Source of the DNA: Coprobacillus sp. CAG:826
GTDB taxonomy: Bacteria; Bacillota_I; Bacilli_A; RFN20; CAG-826
Direction of reading: 5' to 3'
Assembly (NCBI GenBank): GCA_000437235.1
Contig: FR897046.1
Coordinates: forward strand, 1 to 14,490
DNA length: 14,490 bases
The notes under the pieces were generated by a model. It did no database searches, had not been told where the DNA came from, and saw only the letters and a program-made list of their open reading frames with translations. Positions 1 to 7,309 of this stretch are shown here, piece after piece. The position numbers and the translations under genes were made by a program. The stretch's first letter is position 1, and every line of letters starts with the position of its first letter.

Positions 1-110
1 TAGGAGTAACACCGTTATAGGCTTCTAAAAGAATTATATAACGATTTGTTAAAAATAGAATGATTTTATCAATTGTTTTTTACATTAAATTTAATTCGTG
101 TTTTTTAAAG

Positions 111-168
111 AAAAAATTAGGAATTTTTCATTTTATTTCGTATACGCAATAAATAAAAAAATTCCTAA
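111..168 (-). terminator. Leftward terminator-like hairpin in the left intergenic region
   Basis: Positions 117-128 (TTAGGAATTTTT) pair perfectly with 157-168. A second inner helix (132-137 with 148-153) sits inside and is capped by the palindrome CGTATACG at 139-146. On the minus strand the stem is followed by six T (positions 116-111), as in an intrinsic terminator for leftward transcription; there is no T run after the stem on the plus strand. No leftward gene is visible upstream of it, so what it would terminate is unknown. It could instead simply be a long AT-rich palindrome. Confidence 0.4.
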
Positions 169-198
169 AAAATAATTTATTTTCTTCATTTATCATAT

Positions 199-227
199 TT
201 TACACTTCTAAAATTTCATGAAATAAT
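199..227 (+). promoter_or_regulatory. Candidate sigma-A promoter of rnhC
   Basis: A -35 box TTTACA (199-204) lies 17 bp from a -10 box AATAAT (222-227), which is preceded by TGn (219-221), the extended -10 signature. The same TGnAATAAT form recurs in the promoter of the ileS T-box leader. Transcription would start near 234, giving a leader of about 50 nt before the rnhC ATG at 288. A perfect 12-bp palindrome, ATTTCATGAAAT (213-224), overlaps the -10 box and could be an operator, but nothing else supports that. Confidence 0.45.
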
Positions 228-287
228 TTATCTATACTTGTTCATGTTTTTTTCCACGTGTGATAAGATAAAAAAGGAGATAAAACC

Positions 288-1211
288 ATGGAAAAATATA
301 GCGTAGTGACATTAGAAACATCTAAAGAAGGCATGGAAGTAATTCAAAAGAATTATGCCTCGTTTTTATTAAGCGATATAAAGTTAGATTACGTTCTCTT
401 TCAAGCTAAAAAAGATAATTTAGTAATCACTTGCTATCAATCAAAAAAATCCTCAGTTTATAAAATTGTTTTTCAAGGGCCAAATGCCACTAGCGAAGCC
501 GAGCTATATCAAGCTTATGGTACGCTTCACTTTCCTATCGAAAAAAAGGATATTGAATATGATGATACGGGTGATCAAATCGGATCCGATGAAGTCGGCG
601 TAGGAGATTTCATTAGTCCGATGATCGTCTGCGCTGTTTATATGAAAAAAGAAGACTATGACTTCGTTAAAAAAAGTGGAATTACCGATTCTAAAAAATT
701 AACCGACCAAAAAATTATGGAAATCGTGCCGCCTCTTTTAGATCATTTCACTTTTTCTTTGATGGTATTAACACCTATCAAATATAACGAAATGGTAGAT
801 AAAGGCTTTAATTTAAATAAATTAAAAGCGTGGCTACATAATCATGCTTTATATAACGTAAAAGAAAAATCGCATCACATCACTCCTATATATGTCGATC
901 AATTTTGTGAAGACTATTTATATTATCGATACTTAGAAGATGCTGATCATATTGTAAAAGGCATCACTTTTAAAACCAAAGGTGAAACCCATTATCCTTC
1001 TGTTGCTTTAGCTTCTTGCTTTGCCCGTTATTACTTTTTAAAATATATGCAAGATGCAAGCGAACGCTTAGGGGCTACTATACCGCTTGGAGCATCTAAA
1101 GATGTTACAGAATTTGCTTATCAATTCTATTTAAAACAAGGCGATTCTTTTTTAGATAACTATACCAAAAAGAATTTTAAAAACTATAACGAAATAAAGG
1201 AACGCAAATAG
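288..1211 (+). CDS. rnhC: Ribonuclease HIII
   Basis: Type 2 RNase H that cuts the RNA strand of RNA-DNA hybrids, acting on R-loops and replication or repair intermediates. The roughly 80-residue N-terminal region is the TBP-like substrate-binding domain that separates RNase HIII from RNase HII. The catalytic domain begins at GSDEVGVGDF, with D101 and E102 as the first two acidic residues. D204 (IYVDQF) and E233 (TKGET) complete the DEDE set typical of HIII enzymes. Length (307 aa) is normal. The start is fixed by AAGGAG at 274-279, 8 nt before the ATG. It is the only rightward gene here and converges with rluD, 8 bp apart. It is monocistronic, with its own promoter. Confidence 0.95.
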   Translation: MEKYSVVTLETSKEGMEVIQKNYASFLLSDIKLDYVLFQAKKDNLVITCYQSKKSSVYKIVFQGPNATSEAELYQAYGTLHFPIEKKDIEYDDTGDQIGSDEVGVGDFISPMIVCAVYMKKEDYDFVKKSGITDSKKLTDQKIMEIVPPLLDHFTFSLMVLTPIKYNEMVDKGFNLNKLKAWLHNHALYNVKEKSHHITPIYVDQFCEDYLYYRYLEDADHIVKGITFKTKGETHYPSVALASCFARYYFLKYMQDASERLGATIPLGASKDVTEFAYQFYLKQGDSFLDNYTKKNFKNYNEIKERK

Positions 1212-1220
1212 CGTTCCTTT
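1196..1220. terminator. Bidirectional terminator shared by rnhC and rluD
   Basis: A perfect 10-bp stem, AAAGGAACGC (1196-1205) with GCGTTCCTTT (1211-1220), closes a 5-nt loop AAATA. The rnhC stop TAG (1209-1211) lies in the loop and first stem base, and the rluD stop (1220-1222, minus strand) begins at the last stem base, so the structure is built largely from coding sequence. U-rich tails follow on both strands (TTTTACTTTC rightward, TTTATTTC leftward). It would serve both convergent genes. Confidence 0.75.
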
Positions 1221-2131
1221 TACTTTCTTAATCTTTCTAAAACGGCTTTAAAGTCGTCAGGTAATGGGACTTCAAACGTCATTTCTTTTTGGGTTCTTGG
1301 ATGGATAAAGGTAATACGATAGGCGTGCAGAAGTTGGCCGTTTTGGAATAAAAGATTTTTCTTTTTTCCATATAAAGGGTCGCCTTCTAAGGGATGTCCG
1401 ATATAATGCATATGAACGCGAATTTGATGCGTTCTACCCGTAAATAAACGGACACTTACTAAAGTATACTGGTTAAAGCGTTCTTCTACATGGAAGAAAG
1501 TAATCGCTTCTTTTCCGTTTTTTACGTCCACCGCCATTTTTAATCGATCGTAAGGATCTCTTCCAATAGGCGCGATAATCTTACCATCATCTTCTTTAAT
1601 TACACCTTTACATAATGCGTAATATTCGCGGTGCATCGTTTTATCTTTTAATTGTTTAGCGATTTCGTTATGGGCAAAATCATTTTTACAAACAACGAGT
1701 AACCCCGAAGTGTCTTTATCAATACGATGAACAATTCCTGGTCTTTCTACCCCATTAATGCCGCTTAAATCCGTACAGTATCCTAATAAAGCGTTCACTA
1801 ACGTACCTTCATGATGTCCATTAGCAGGATGTACGACCATGCCTCTAGGTTTATTAATGACCATGAGATCTTCATCTTCATAAACGATATCTAAAGGAAT
1901 ATTCTCTTTTTTCATTTCAGATGGTACGAGTTCTTTTTCTTCATATTCTACCACGTCATTTTCTTTTACGCGGTAGGATGGTTTTTCATTTTTACCATTG
2001 ACCCAAATATGACCTTCATCAAACAAGATTTCAATATGATTTCTCGTCTTTGATAGTGCGATAGATAAGGCTTTATCTAAGCGCATGCCGAGCGTTTCCT
2101 CAGGCATTGTCACTTTTATTCTCGGGTTCAT
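1220..2131 (-). CDS. rluD: RluD/RluA-family 23S rRNA pseudouridine synthase (YlyB-like)
   Basis: Predicted to convert uridines to pseudouridine in large-subunit rRNA. Residues 11-65 form an S4 RNA-binding domain (RLDKALS... near residues 17-23). The catalytic domain carries the family signature HRIDKDTSGLL, with catalytic Asp at D138, and the later GRTHQIRVHM motif (232-241). Length of 303 aa is typical. The start at 2131 has GTGAGG at the right distance, whereas the next Met (codon 9) has no such site. The first 32 nt overlap the end of lspA, which suggests coupled translation. ileS-lspA-rluD matches Bacillus ileS-ylyA-lspA-ylyB without ylyA. Family assignment is firm; the exact target uridines cannot be read from sequence. 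Confidence 0.92.
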   Translation of the reverse strand: MNPRIKVTMPEETLGMRLDKALSIALSKTRNHIEILFDEGHIWVNGKNEKPSYRVKENDVVEYEEKELVPSEMKKENIPLDIVYEDEDLMVINKPRGMVVHPANGHHEGTLVNALLGYCTDLSGINGVERPGIVHRIDKDTSGLLVVCKNDFAHNEIAKQLKDKTMHREYYALCKGVIKEDDGKIIAPIGRDPYDRLKMAVDVKNGKEAITFFHVEERFNQYTLVSVRLFTGRTHQIRVHMHYIGHPLEGDPLYGKKKNLLFQNGQLLHAYRITFIHPRTQKEMTFEVPLPDDFKAVLERLRK

Positions 2132-2654
2132 TTTTTTGCCTCACTTCATCTAAAATCATAAATAGCATTAGCAAAAATACACCAATGACTAAGCTCATAT
2201 CTGCAACATTAAATACTGGGAAATTATAGGCATCAAATAAGCGGAAAGCTAAGAAATCAATAACCCCTTTTCCAGAATGGATATTGTTAGGAAATACTTG
2301 CATAACACGGTCAATCATGTTGCCTGCACATCCCGCGAGCATGAGAAGAATACTCATGCGGTAGCGGAATGAAATCGTTTTGTATTTTAAAGCTAAATAA
2401 GTAATAAATCCAATGGTTCCAACAACGGAAATAATGGCTAAAATGGCTGGATGCTCTTCAAATAAAGACCACGCCGCCCCTAAATTCCAACTTAATTTAA
2501 TGGTAAAGAAATTAGGAATCACCGTAATATTTGTGTCGTTATAGTAAACGAGAAGTTTGGTTACTTGGTCGATCACAAAGATTAACGGCGCAACCCATAA
2601 GAAAGATTTAAGCCACCATTTGATAGCGTTTAAAAATCTATTCTCCTTCTTCAT
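2100..2654 (-). CDS. lspA: Lipoprotein signal peptidase (signal peptidase II)
   Basis: Membrane aspartic protease that removes the signal peptide from diacylglyceryl-modified prolipoproteins. Four hydrophobic segments are visible (roughly residues 18-36, 70-90, 100-112 and 150-170). The two catalytic aspartates sit in GNMIDR and FNVADMS (about D115 and D152 counting from this start). At about 184 aa it is somewhat longer than many LspA proteins because of N- and C-terminal charged extensions. Two tandem ATGs exist at 2657 and 2654; the second is preferred because it lies 7 nt from GGAG (minus-strand AAAGGAGT, 2661-2668), the first only 4 nt. It overlaps the ileS end by 17 nt and rluD by 32 nt, so the three genes form a tight operon. 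Confidence 0.95.
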   Translation of the reverse strand: MKKENRFLNAIKWWLKSFLWVAPLIFVIDQVTKLLVYYNDTNITVIPNFFTIKLSWNLGAAWSLFEEHPAILAIISVVGTIGFITYLALKYKTISFRYRMSILLMLAGCAGNMIDRVMQVFPNNIHSGKGVIDFLAFRLFDAYNFPVFNVADMSLVIGVFLLMLFMILDEVRQKNEPENKSDNA

Positions 2655-5379
2655 CATTATACTCCTTTAAGACATCGTAGCAGCGGTCACAAACATGAGT
2701 TTCAAGAACATCATGGACGTGATCCACATAATTCCAGCAACGGTCGCAGCGGACACCATTATGTTTTTCAACATGGATGGTTTCATTGTCTTTCATTTCG
2801 TCTACGATGGTCATCTTACTTACAACAAATAGACGGGCTAATTCATCTTCCGATAAACTTTGAAGTTGTTCTTTTAAAGCCTTATCAGCCACATACGCAT
2901 ATACATGAGCTTCTTGAGCAGAGCCAATTTGACCTTCGCCACGTTTCACTTCCAAAGCCTTTAAAACATCATTACGGAAAGATAAGAATTTCGCATAATC
3001 TTGTAATAGATATTCATCATAGAAATGCGTTTCTTCTGGATAATCTAATAAAGCACAATATTCGCCTTCATGATTTGGATCGTTTTGGAAAACTTCTTCC
3101 ATCGTGAAGGAAAGAATTGGTGACCATAAGCGCATTAAGATGTCTAAGCAACGATCAATGACGGTTTGGACTTGTCTTCTACGTAAAGAATTTTCTTTAT
3201 CGCAGTATAAGACATCTTTATTGACATCGAGATAGAAGCTCGATAAGTCACTACTCATAAAGTTCATCATGGCACTAGTGGCACTGACGAAGTCATAGTG
3301 ATCCATCGCTTGAATAACGGTATTCTTCACTTTTTCTAACGTTGCTAAAATCATTAAATCTAAGAAAGCAAATTCTTTAGTAGCGTCTTTTTTACGATTG
3401 AAGTCGAATAAGTTGCCTAACATGAATTTAAAGGTATTACGAATCTTACGATAGCTTTCGGAGACACGTTTGACCATGTCTTCACCAAAGCGAACGTCGG
3501 ATTGATAATCAACACTTGCAGTCCATAAGCGTAAGATATCGGCACCATAAATAGATGCCATCTTCATTGGATCGACACCATTTCCTTTGGATTTAGACAT
3601 TTTTTCACCAATGGAGTCTTGAATAAAGCCGTGGCTAACGACTTGTTCATAAGGCGCATGACCTAAAACAGCGGTGGAAATAATTAAGCTTGAGTTAAAC
3701 CATCCACGATATTGGTCACTACCCTCTAAATATAAATCGGCTGGATGTTTGAATCCGCGTTTCTTTAAAACGGCAATAGAAGAAGAACCGGAATCAAACC
3801 AGACGTCCATAATATCGGTTTCTTTGGTATATAAACCATTTGGAGAATGCTCATTATGGTAGTTTTCTGGAAGTAATTCTTTTGCTTCTTTTAAGAACCA
3901 AACGTTAGAACCGAATTCTTCAAATAATTGAGCGATATGTTCAAAGACATCTTTATCAATAATTGGAGTTCCATCTTCGCAGTAGATAATAGGAATAGGT
4001 ACACCCCACGCTCTTTGACGAGAAATACACCAGTCACCACGATCTTTAATCATGTTATGGATTCTTGTTCTTCCCCAAGCAGGTGTCCAAGAAACTTTAT
4101 CGATTTCTTTTAATAATTGTTCACGAATGGGATCAATGGAACAGAACCATTGTGGAGTGGCTCTAAAGATTAATGGTTTATTGGTTCTCCAGTCATGAGG
4201 ATAACTATGGACAATCTTCGTCGCTTTTAATAAAGCGCCACAGGCTTCTAATTTTTCTAACACTTTCGCGTTAGCGTCTTCATAGAACATACCTTTTAAG
4301 TCTTCGCCTGCTTCTTCCATCATATAGCCTTTACTATCTACTGGACATAAAGGTTCAAGATGATATTTCACACCCACTTTAAAGTCATCTTCACCATGAC
4401 CTGGAGCGGTATGGACGCAGCCTGTACCGGCATCGCTGGTGACGTGATCACCTAAAATGATGATGGACTTACGATCGTAGAATGGGTGTTTGGTTTCAAT
4501 ATATTCTAAATCTTTTCCTTTGACTTCTTTTAAAAGGGTAACTTCTTCAAAACCAATTTCGTTTTGAATGGCATCTTTTAAGTCTTCTAAGAAAACAAAT
4601 TTTCCTTTTTCGGTTTGATAAACACCATAGGTAAAATCAGGATTTAAGCAGATAGCTAAGTTCGCTGGAATGGTCCAAGGTGTTGTGGTCCAAATAATAA
4701 AGGAAGTATCGTTATCTAAAATACCTTTTCCATCGGTAACTTTAAAGGCAACATAGATAGCGTGAGAAGTGATATCCGCATATTCAATTTCTGCTTCTGC
4801 TAAAGCAGATTCACTACTTGGTGACCAGTAAACCGGTTTAAGTCCTTTAAAAATATAACCTTTTAATGCCATGGTTGCGAAGACACGAATTTGTTCTGCT
4901 TCGTATTCATGTTGTAAGGTCATATAACGATGATCAAAATCACCTAAAACACCTAAACGTTCAACTTGCTTCATTTGTCTTTCCACTTGGGACAAAGCAA
5001 AAGTTTCGCAGTGTTCTCTAAACGTGACGATTGGAGTAGTTTTTCGATTAATACCTTTTTTCGTAATCACGTTTTCAATTGGTAAGCCATGGGTGTCCCA
5101 TCCTGGAATAAATGGGGTGTAATAGCCACGCATGGATTTATAACGAATAATAAAATCTTTGAGTAAGTGATTAAGCATATGTCCACAGTGGATATCTCCA
5201 TTTGCGTATGGAGGACCATCATGTAACATATATTCTTGATTTCCTTTGTTCTTTTCTAACATTTTAAAATAGAGACCATCGGTCAACCATTTTTCCACTA
5301 AGATTGGTTCTTTGGCCGCCAAATTACCACGCATTTCAAAACCGGTCTTTGGCATTCTTAATGTTTTCTTTAATTCCAT
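2638..5379 (-). CDS. ileS: Isoleucyl-tRNA synthetase
   Basis: Class I aminoacyl-tRNA synthetase that charges tRNA-Ile. The N-terminal HDGPPYANGDIH leads into the HIGH-type motif, here HCGH (64-67). The CP1 editing domain shows TTPWTIPANLAI and GTGCVHTAPGHGEDD. The KMSKS loop is canonical (593-597). The C-terminus carries a zinc ribbon with C878, C881, C897 and C900. At 913 aa with this ribbon it is the bacterial type usual in Bacillota, not the long eukaryote-like type often linked to mupirocin resistance. The start ATG follows AAAGGAGA (5389-5396) with 9-nt spacing. Expression is controlled by the T-box leader directly upstream, and the gene leads the ileS-lspA-rluD operon. Confidence 0.98.
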   Translation of the reverse strand: MELKKTLRMPKTGFEMRGNLAAKEPILVEKWLTDGLYFKMLEKNKGNQEYMLHDGPPYANGDIHCGHMLNHLLKDFIIRYKSMRGYYTPFIPGWDTHGLPIENVITKKGINRKTTPIVTFREHCETFALSQVERQMKQVERLGVLGDFDHRYMTLQHEYEAEQIRVFATMALKGYIFKGLKPVYWSPSSESALAEAEIEYADITSHAIYVAFKVTDGKGILDNDTSFIIWTTTPWTIPANLAICLNPDFTYGVYQTEKGKFVFLEDLKDAIQNEIGFEEVTLLKEVKGKDLEYIETKHPFYDRKSIIILGDHVTSDAGTGCVHTAPGHGEDDFKVGVKYHLEPLCPVDSKGYMMEEAGEDLKGMFYEDANAKVLEKLEACGALLKATKIVHSYPHDWRTNKPLIFRATPQWFCSIDPIREQLLKEIDKVSWTPAWGRTRIHNMIKDRGDWCISRQRAWGVPIPIIYCEDGTPIIDKDVFEHIAQLFEEFGSNVWFLKEAKELLPENYHNEHSPNGLYTKETDIMDVWFDSGSSSIAVLKKRGFKHPADLYLEGSDQYRGWFNSSLIISTAVLGHAPYEQVVSHGFIQDSIGEKMSKSKGNGVDPMKMASIYGADILRLWTASVDYQSDVRFGEDMVKRVSESYRKIRNTFKFMLGNLFDFNRKKDATKEFAFLDLMILATLEKVKNTVIQAMDHYDFVSATSAMMNFMSSDLSSFYLDVNKDVLYCDKENSLRRRQVQTVIDRCLDILMRLWSPILSFTMEEVFQNDPNHEGEYCALLDYPEETHFYDEYLLQDYAKFLSFRNDVLKALEVKRGEGQIGSAQEAHVYAYVADKALKEQLQSLSEDELARLFVVSKMTIVDEMKDNETIHVEKHNGVRCDRCWNYVDHVHDVLETHVCDRCYDVLKEYNDEEGE

Positions 5380-5402
5380 TTTTTAAAATCTCCTTTCAAA
5401 AA

Positions 5403-5431
5403 TAAAAAAAAGCATCCTTATCTAAGGACGC
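5403..5431 (-). terminator. Regulated terminator of the ileS T-box leader
   Basis: On the minus strand AGCGTCCTTA (5431-5422 side) pairs with TAAGGATGCT (5420-5411), with one G-U pair, followed by a run of T (down to 5404). The upstream arm shares CCTTAG with the antiterminator, so this hairpin forms only when tRNA does not stabilise the alternative fold. It lies just before the ileS ribosome-binding site. Confidence 0.9.
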
Positions 5432-5640
5432 TCATCACGCGGTACCACCTTAGTTCTAAAGCAAAAAATAGCTTTAGCCCTCATTACGTTTAACGCACGT
5501 TACGGATTCATATACTTTTATTTCCATGAATCAACTCCAAAGTGATAATACCATTGCTTATCGATGAACTTTCACCGTACTTCATCTCGCTACTAGATAA
5601 GGGATAATGATATCGCGTCTTTTTCTTCGTTTTTACGTGA
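5403..5640 (-). promoter_or_regulatory. T-box riboswitch (tRNA-Ile sensing) leader of ileS
   Basis: The T-box core AGGTGGTACCGCG is at 5438-5450. Its UGGU bulge would pair with the ACCA end of uncharged tRNA with discriminator A, as in tRNA-Ile. Stem I features are visible: AGTA (5594-5591), GCGAGAT, the distal-loop motif GGTGAAAG (5576-5569), then ATTATC (5549-5544), whose ATC is the likely Ile specifier codon. A stem III-like hairpin pairs CTAAAGC with GCTTTAG (5477-5458). CTAAGG (5453-5448) pairs with CCTTAG (5427-5422) in the antiterminator, and the same CCTTAG pairs with TAAGG (5420-5416) in the terminator, a clear two-state switch. Uncharged tRNA-Ile should favour read-through into ileS. 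The exact specifier choice is inferred. Confidence 0.95.
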
Positions 5641-5642
5641 AT

Positions 5643-5671
5643 ATTATTGCATGATTTATAAAATAAATCAA
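5643..5671 (-). promoter_or_regulatory. Promoter of the ileS T-box leader
   Basis: Minus-strand TTGATT (5671-5666) lies 17 bp from AATAAT (5648-5643), preceded by TGC (5651-5649), giving an extended -10. Transcription would begin near 5636, just before the stem I elements of the T-box, which is the expected position. The promoter sits in the short gap after the DUF4956 stop codon at 5680. Confidence 0.6.
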
Positions 5672-5679
5672 TGACTTAT

Positions 5680-6360
5680 TTATTGTTCGTAGCGATGCAC
5701 GGTTAAAGTGATATTTAAATTACCATTTCTTGTTCTTAATTCATCCATCAATGCTTTTTGTTCCTTCATGTTTTTCATTCTAACATGATAGCTGTGCTCA
5801 AACATTGTTCCAAAGTCACAGGTTTTCACTCTTTTTAAATAATAAGTGTCGCAGAAACGGGCTAAAACTTCATCAAACACTTCATCATAATTTAAATCTT
5901 CAGGAACAAGAATTTTTAACGTCATTTCTTTTTTGCTACCCTCTCCAAAATGTAAAAGAGATAACAAAACAACAATCAATAAGAATAAAACTGTTAAAAT
6001 AGCGGCCGCTAAAACGTAACCTAAACCGATTACAAGCCCTAATGCTACACTTAAGAAAAGATACGTAATATCTTCCGTATTTCTTTGTTCACTACGGAAA
6101 CGTGTTAAAGCAAAAATTCCCGCTAAAGAAATACCACCTGCAATATTATCGCGGACAAAATAAATAATTACAGACACTACCATTGGAAGAAGTAAAAGGG
6201 TGATAGGAAAATCTTTTGTATATCCTTCTTTTCTCTTCTTCAAACAATAAGTTAAAGCGAATAAAATACCAACAATTAAGGATAAACCAAAAATTAAAAT
6301 GCAAGTTTTAAATTTAAAACTTGATTCTACAATAGAATCAAATGCGGATAAAAAAATCAT
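5680..6360 (-). CDS. DUF4956-family membrane protein, partner of VTC-domain protein
   Basis: Integral membrane protein of about 226 aa with no settled biochemical function. Four hydrophobic segments lie roughly at residues 18-40, 52-70, 95-112 and 113-140. Between them is the family-typical stretch with ISLAGIFALTRFRSEQR and the DITYLFLSVALGLVIGLGY motif. A soluble C-terminal domain (about 145-226) has alternating strands and helices reminiscent of an ACT or ferredoxin-like fold; that is a guess from pattern. The ATG at 6360 is chosen because AAAGGAG lies 9 nt upstream; an in-frame TTG at 6369 would abut it directly. This start gives an ATGA overlap with the VTC gene, so translation is probably coupled. 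DUF4956 proteins are known to occur beside VTC genes, so a joint role in polyphosphate or another polyanion at the membrane is likely but inferred. Confidence 0.85.
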   Translation of the reverse strand: MIFLSAFDSIVESSFKFKTCILIFGLSLIVGILFALTYCLKKRKEGYTKDFPITLLLLPMVVSVIIYFVRDNIAGGISLAGIFALTRFRSEQRNTEDITYLFLSVALGLVIGLGYVLAAAILTVLFLLIVVLLSLLHFGEGSKKEMTLKILVPEDLNYDEVFDEVLARFCDTYYLKRVKTCDFGTMFEHSYHVRMKNMKEQKALMDELRTRNGNLNITLTVHRYEQ

Positions 6361-7085
6361 ACTCGACAACTCCTTTTTTTCATCACATATTTTTGATACT
6401 CGTGGCCATATTTAGAAAAACTCGTTTTATAAATTTGATGACTCGCTAATAGATGCGCTAGCCATAACGGCATCGCATTTTCGAATTTAATTTCCATAAT
6501 AATTTGGTGCGAGTTTAATAAAGCATCGCCACCTTCTTTATCGAAATCAAAATCATCTCGACGCGTTAAAATATTGCGATCAAACGTCATTCTTAACGTC
6601 GGATCTTCTTTCCCTTTTAACGCTAATCGTTCGTAAGATAAAAACAATTTGGGAGCAATTTCATATTGTTCAAATAAATAAATGAATTCTTTCATTACTT
6701 GTTGAGAAAAGGCATTATAGACATTCAGAACTTGTTTATTTTTTAAAAAAGTCTCTAAATCTTCTTTTGTAAAATGAACACGCCTTTTAAAAACAATGCC
6801 TTCTGCTTTCTTTTTCATTTCTAAATAATAGGAATCTTTTTGATCATCATACGTACCATATTTACGAATCCTAACTTTTTCTTTATAAGTAGGCCCCATA
6901 GTGGATAAATGAATGAGTTGATTTTGTTCAGTATCCATATAAATGTTACGAATCAAATACCAACTACCATTAGGGCAAAATGCATCATAATCAAAATAAG
7001 CGGCGGTTTCCTTTAATAGCACATGCATCTGTTCTTCAGTAATTAAAAACTTCATTTCTTTACGACAAAATGTCGATAGTGCCAA
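6357..7085 (-). CDS. VTC-domain polyphosphate polymerase-like protein
   Basis: Soluble protein with a VTC (vacuolar transporter chaperone) catalytic-type domain over nearly its whole length. The tunnel-lining basic and acidic residues of the family are recognisable in order: KEMKF near the start, RNIYMDT, EKVRIRKYG, YYLEMKKK, FKRRV, LSYERLAL, LRMTFDRNI, IIMEIKFEN and the terminal SKYGHEYQKYV. In yeast Vtc4 this domain makes polyphosphate from ATP; activity here is inferred. The start is uncertain: a GTG at 7094 is possible, but AGGTGA (7096-7091) sits 5 nt before a TTG at 7085, the same arrangement as at sepF, so TTG is preferred. First gene of a two-gene unit with its own promoter, overlapping DUF4956 by 4 nt. 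Confidence 0.85.
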   Translation of the reverse strand: MALSTFCRKEMKFLITEEQMHVLLKETAAYFDYDAFCPNGSWYLIRNIYMDTEQNQLIHLSTMGPTYKEKVRIRKYGTYDDQKDSYYLEMKKKAEGIVFKRRVHFTKEDLETFLKNKQVLNVYNAFSQQVMKEFIYLFEQYEIAPKLFLSYERLALKGKEDPTLRMTFDRNILTRRDDFDFDKEGGDALLNSHQIIMEIKFENAMPLWLAHLLASHQIYKTSFSKYGHEYQKYVMKKRSCRV

Positions 7086-7112
7086 AAAAATCACCTACCT
7101 TTTTTATTCATC

Positions 7113-7131
7113 CAAACATGATAAACGTTTG
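7113..7131. promoter_or_regulatory. Inverted repeat in the VTC leader, possible operator
   Basis: CAAAC (7113-7117) and GTTTG (7127-7131) form perfect 5-bp arms separated by 9 bp, about 8-26 nt downstream of the expected transcription start of the VTC unit. This is a plausible repressor site or a weak leader hairpin. The arms are short enough that chance is a real alternative. Confidence 0.2.
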
Positions 7132-7145
7132 ATTAGAATACACTA

Positions 7146-7174
7146 ACTATACGCAAAAGTGGCTTAAATTGCAA
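7146..7174 (-). promoter_or_regulatory. Sigma-A-type promoter of the VTC-DUF4956 unit
   Basis: Minus-strand TTGCAA (7174-7169) and TATAGT (7151-7146) are separated by exactly 17 bp. This is the best housekeeping-type promoter match seen in the window. The start site would be near 7139, about 50 nt before the start codon. It lies downstream of the terminator at 7205-7239, so the VTC pair appears to be its own transcription unit. Confidence 0.7.
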
Positions 7175-7204
7175 GATTTTTTAATTTTAATGTACAATTA
7201 CGAC

Positions 7205-7239
7205 CAAAAAAGAATGAAATAAGATGATATTTCACTCTT
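7205..7239 (-). terminator. Terminator after sepF
   Basis: On the minus strand AAGAGTGAAATA (7239-7228) pairs with TATTTCATTCTT (7221-7210), a 12-bp stem with one G-U pair and a 6-nt loop. A run of T follows (7211-7205). It ends the spoIIGA-sigE-sigG-sepF unit before the VTC promoter. Confidence 0.75.
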
Positions 7240-7309
7240 ATTATTTTTCAATTTTTTTTGCATACGAAAAGACTTTCTTTATTAATGTCAGAAAAAAGAT
7301 GAAAATGAA

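Noticed and set aside
1..60. Short inverted repeats (TAAC/GTTA, TAGGAG/CTTCTA) at the left edge as part of an RNA gene
   Set aside because: No tRNA, rRNA or known riboswitch consensus is recognisable, and the edge cuts any larger structure.
3674..4113. Small rightward open frames inside ileS
   Set aside because: They are antisense to a well-supported synthetase gene, have no ribosome-binding sites, and their products resemble no family.
5173..5190. HCGH in place of HIGH in IleRS
   Set aside because: The second position of this motif varies widely in active enzymes (HMGH, HIGH, HLGH), so it is not evidence of lost function.
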